NCBI GenBank assembly: GCA_003535335.1
Contig: DOHJ01000247.1
Coordinates: forward strand, 3,446 to 10,682
Source of the DNA: Paracoccaceae bacterium
Lineage (GTDB): Bacteria; Pseudomonadota; Alphaproteobacteria; Rhodobacterales; Rhodobacteraceae
Direction of reading: 5' to 3'
Length of the DNA: 7,237 bases
Positions 5,226-7,237 of the stretch are shown here, in pieces (the stretch's first letter is position 1; every line of letters begins with the position of its first letter). The notes below the pieces were generated by a model. That model was not told the origin of the DNA and made no database searches. It saw only the letters and a program-made list of their open reading frames with translations. Made by a program: the position numbers and the translations under genes.

Positions 5226-6163
5226 GCGGATTTTCAGTAACCGAGCCGTCAAAACGGCAAAAATGGATCGCTGGCCTGTTGGTCATAACCTATGCGCTGG
5301 TCACGATTATGCCGCTGCTCTGGATTATCGCCACCGGTTTTAAATCGCCTGAAGATGCGATTTCCTACCCGCCAAAAGTAGTGTTTGAGCCAAGCCTTGA
5401 GGGTTACGTGAACCTGTTTACCACCCGCACGCGCATAACCACATCCATGCAAGGCACCTTGCCGCCGCCCGAAACATGGTACGAACAAATCGCCCGTGAT
5501 AGCGGTACAATTATTTCCGGCCCCTCGCGTTATGGCCAGCGGTTTTTGAACTCGATTGTGATCGGCTTTGGTTCGACCTTTCTGGCGATTTTCTTTGGCA
5601 CATTGGCGGCCTACGCCTTTTCGCGCTTTAAGGTGCCGATTAAGGATGATTTGCTGTTTTTCATCCTGTCCACCCGGATGATGCCGCCGATTGCGGTGGC
5701 AATCCCGATGTTTTTGATGTTCCGCCAATTGGGCCTGAACGACACCCAGCTGGGCATGATCCTGCTTTATACGGCTGTTAACCTGTCGCTGTCGGTCTGG
5801 TTGCTGAAAGGTTTTATCGACGAAATCCCGCTGGAATATGAAGAAGCGGCGCTGATTGACGGCTACACCCGCTTTCAGGCGTTTTACAAAGTGGTGCTGC
5901 CACAAGCCGCCACCGGCATCGCCTCGACCGCGATATTCTGCCTGATTTTTGCATGGAACGAATACGCCTTTGCGGTGCTGCTGACTTCGGGTTCTGCCCA
6001 AACCGCGCCGCCGTTTATTCCGACCATCATCGGGGTTGGCGGACAGGATTGGCCCGCCGTGGCCGCCGGTGCCACGATATTTCTGATCCCTGTGATGATC
6101 TTTACTATTCTGCTGCGCAAACATCTGTTGCGCGGCATTACATTCGGGGCGGTGCGAAAATGA
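5222..6163 (+). CDS. Sugar ABC transporter permease, MalG/UgpE type
   Basis: This is the second channel subunit of the importer, 313 residues. ATG 5222 is chosen because it overlaps the previous stop as ATGA and begins a normal cytoplasmic N-terminus; the same frame stays open upstream inside the first permease, but that part is a shadow. The first membrane helix is at about 15-38, followed by a long periplasmic segment of roughly 75 residues (with GTLPPPETWYEQ) before the second helix. The EAA loop spans about 208-227 (EAALIDGYTRFQAFYKVVLP) and keeps the canonical Gly214, unlike the first permease. The stop overlaps the next small gene by four bases (ATGA). The initiation signal is weak (GAAAG), consistent with coupling to the preceding gene. 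Confidence 0.93.
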   Translation: MSGFSVTEPSKRQKWIAGLLVITYALVTIMPLLWIIATGFKSPEDAISYPPKVVFEPSLEGYVNLFTTRTRITTSMQGTLPPPETWYEQIARDSGTIISGPSRYGQRFLNSIVIGFGSTFLAIFFGTLAAYAFSRFKVPIKDDLLFFILSTRMMPPIAVAIPMFLMFRQLGLNDTQLGMILLYTAVNLSLSVWLLKGFIDEIPLEYEEAALIDGYTRFQAFYKVVLPQAATGIASTAIFCLIFAWNEYAFAVLLTSGSAQTAPPFIPTIIGVGGQDWPAVAAGATIFLIPVMIFTILLRKHLLRGITFGAVRK

Positions 6164-6348
6164 GCAGTTTTATCAATGGCTTGATGCGGTTTCGCCGTGG
6201 TGCATGGGAAATGCTGGCCACCATTTTGATCGCATTGGGTGTGTTCATGCTGATGCAGCCTTTCTGGATGCTCGCCTTTACCTATTCTTTTATTGTCACG
6301 CTTGTCGGCACGGTGATGTTTATCATCGTTAGCCATTTTCCGGAGTAA
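6160..6348 (+). CDS. Small two-helix membrane protein inside the sugar ABC operon
   Basis: This 62-residue protein is of unknown function. Its ATG (6160) overlaps the preceding permease stop as ATGA, and its stop is followed after three bases by the ATPase start, so it is embedded tightly in the operon. The N-terminus is basic (MRFRRGAWE), followed by two hydrophobic helices at about 18-36 and 40-57 with a short Gln-Pro turn between them, and it ends in HFPE. The positive N-terminus suggests both ends face the cytoplasm. The operon position suggests an accessory subunit, a stabiliser or a regulator of the transporter, but no domain shows this. The frame is open upstream to 5953 within the permease gene; that part is a shadow. 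It is not obviously a DUF2160-type small protein of glycerol transporters. Confidence 0.8.
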   Translation: MSSFINGLMRFRRGAWEMLATILIALGVFMLMQPFWMLAFTYSFIVTLVGTVMFIIVSHFPE

Positions 6349-6351
6349 AAA

Positions 6352-7237
6352 ATGGCGCAAATCATTATCAAAAACCTGCGCAAGGATTTCGGCGATTTTA
6401 CCGCGGTGCAATCTTCCAGCTTTATCATTGAAGATGGCGAATTTTTCATGCTGCTTGGTCCCTCGGGCTGTGGCAAAACCACTACTTTGCGGATGATTGC
6501 GGGGCTGGAATTGCCCACCTCGGGCGAAATTTTTATTGATGGCGAGGAAGTCAGTCAAAAACGTGCGTCCCAGCGCGATATCGCCTTTGTGTTCCAGATG
6601 TTTGCGCTTTATCCGCACCTGAACGTGCGCCAGAATATCAGCTATCCGTTAAAAAGCCAGCGCATGCCAAAGGCGCAGATCAAGGCCAAGGTGGCCGAGG
6701 TGGCGAAAATTCTGGGCATCGAGGATATTTTGAACAAGCCGGTTGGCGGGCTGTCTGGCGGTGATCGGCAGCGCGTGGCGCTGGGGCGTGCGATTGTGCG
6801 CGAACCAAAGGCGTTTATGATGGACGAGCCGTTGGGCGCGCTGGATGCCGAGTTTCGCGAACACATGTCGCAAGAATTACGCGCCCTGCATGACCGGATG
6901 GGCGCAACCACGGTTTACGTGACCCACGACCAACTCGAGGCCATGCAGATGGGCGATAAAATCGTGGTGATGAACCATGGATCGGTCGAACAATTTGGCG
7001 TACCGCAGCAGATTTATGATTGGCCGGCTACGCTTTTTGTGGCTGATTTCATCGGCTCGCCGCCAATGAATTTTCTAAATTTCAACGGCGTGCTGGCAAA
7101 AGGGGATACAAATGTGACGTTAAACGGCCAGTGTTTAGAAATTCCTTGCCAGCATCAGGACGCATCGGGCGATCTGGTGTTCGGTGTGCGCCCCGAACAT
7201 GTTTCGCTGGATGCCGGCAGCGCCTACAAGGGCGAGG
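6352..7237 (+). CDS. Sugar ABC transporter ATP-binding protein, MalK/UgpC type (cut by the window edge)
   Basis: This is the ATPase subunit of the importer; 295 codons are visible and the C-terminus lies beyond the window. Motifs in order are Walker A GPSGCGKT (36-43), Q-loop Gln82 in VFQMFALYPH, signature LSGGD (134-138) followed by RQRVALGRA, Walker B FMMDEP with Asp158 and Glu159, D-loop LGALDA (161-166), and H-loop His192 in VTHDQLEAM. After about residue 235 (IGSPPMNFL) the MalK-type regulatory OB-fold domain begins, reaching the FGVRPEH motif near the edge. CGGAG at 6341-6345 is the ribosome binding site, overlapping the end of the small membrane-protein gene. Asp replaces Gln as the last residue of the signature; all catalytic residues are intact, so it should be active. 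Full MalK-type proteins have about 330-370 residues, so perhaps 40-70 are missing. Confidence 0.94.
   Translation, partial: MAQIIIKNLRKDFGDFTAVQSSSFIIEDGEFFMLLGPSGCGKTTTLRMIAGLELPTSGEIFIDGEEVSQKRASQRDIAFVFQMFALYPHLNVRQNISYPLKSQRMPKAQIKAKVAEVAKILGIEDILNKPVGGLSGGDRQRVALGRAIVREPKAFMMDEPLGALDAEFREHMSQELRALHDRMGATTVYVTHDQLEAMQMGDKIVVMNHGSVEQFGVPQQIYDWPATLFVADFIGSPPMNFLNFNGVLAKGDTNVTLNGQCLEIPCQHQDASGDLVFGVRPEHVSLDAGSAYKGE

Noticed and set aside
5249..6124. Long minus-strand open frame (291 codons) opposite the second permease
   Set aside because: The product is rich in Arg, Gln, His and Gly, with no ribosome binding site or known fold; it is the antisense shadow of the permease gene.
5884..6618. 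Minus-strand open frame of 244 codons across the permease, small membrane-protein and ATPase genes
   Set aside because: It runs antisense to three well-supported genes and has shadow-type composition.

Overview
The window looks like a chromosomal stretch of an alphaproteobacterium, most likely Rhodobacterales or a close relative. This is inferred from moderate GC (about 58% by hand count in the first gene), the style of the sugar ABC transporter and LacI-type regulator proteins, and a DUF2853 gene. No rRNA, tRNA, insertion sequence, CRISPR array or phage gene is visible. All recognised genes are on the + strand.

Layout. Positions 120-569 encode an RpiB/LacAB-type sugar-phosphate isomerase. 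Positions 684-1025 encode a small DUF2853 protein of much lower GC (about 42%), closed by a good rho-independent terminator at 1049-1081. Positions 1082-1655 form a gap of nearly 600 bases with no recognisable gene but several inverted repeats, including a strong hairpin that overlaps a G-quadruplex motif. Positions 1656-2693 encode a LacI-family repressor. After a 170-base regulatory gap comes a carbohydrate ABC transporter operon of the CUT1 (MalEFGK-like) type: solute-binding protein (2864-4193), two permeases (4281-5225 and 5222-6163), a tiny two-helix membrane protein (6160-6348), and an ATPase that runs off the right edge (6352-7237).

How the genes work together. The LacI-family protein probably senses a sugar or sugar derivative and controls the adjacent importer. 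The binding protein captures the substrate in the periplasm, the two permeases form the channel, and the ATPase drives import. The substrate cannot be read from the sequence. The isomerase could act on a phosphorylated product, but it is separated from the operon by a terminator and an unrelated gene, so that link is speculative.

Most notable points. (1) The binding-protein gene is frameshifted inside its signal peptide, within a 41-base interval (2901-2941). Losing one G from a G5 tract, or one copy of a tandem GGAT, restores a complete export signal with an Ala-Ser-Ala cleavage site. (2) The 62-residue membrane protein is translationally coupled into the transporter operon and has no assigned function. 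(3) The ATPase has LSGGD instead of LSGGQ, and the first permease has Arg in place of the EAA-loop Gly. I see no clearly new multi-gene system; the rest looks like an ordinary catabolic locus.
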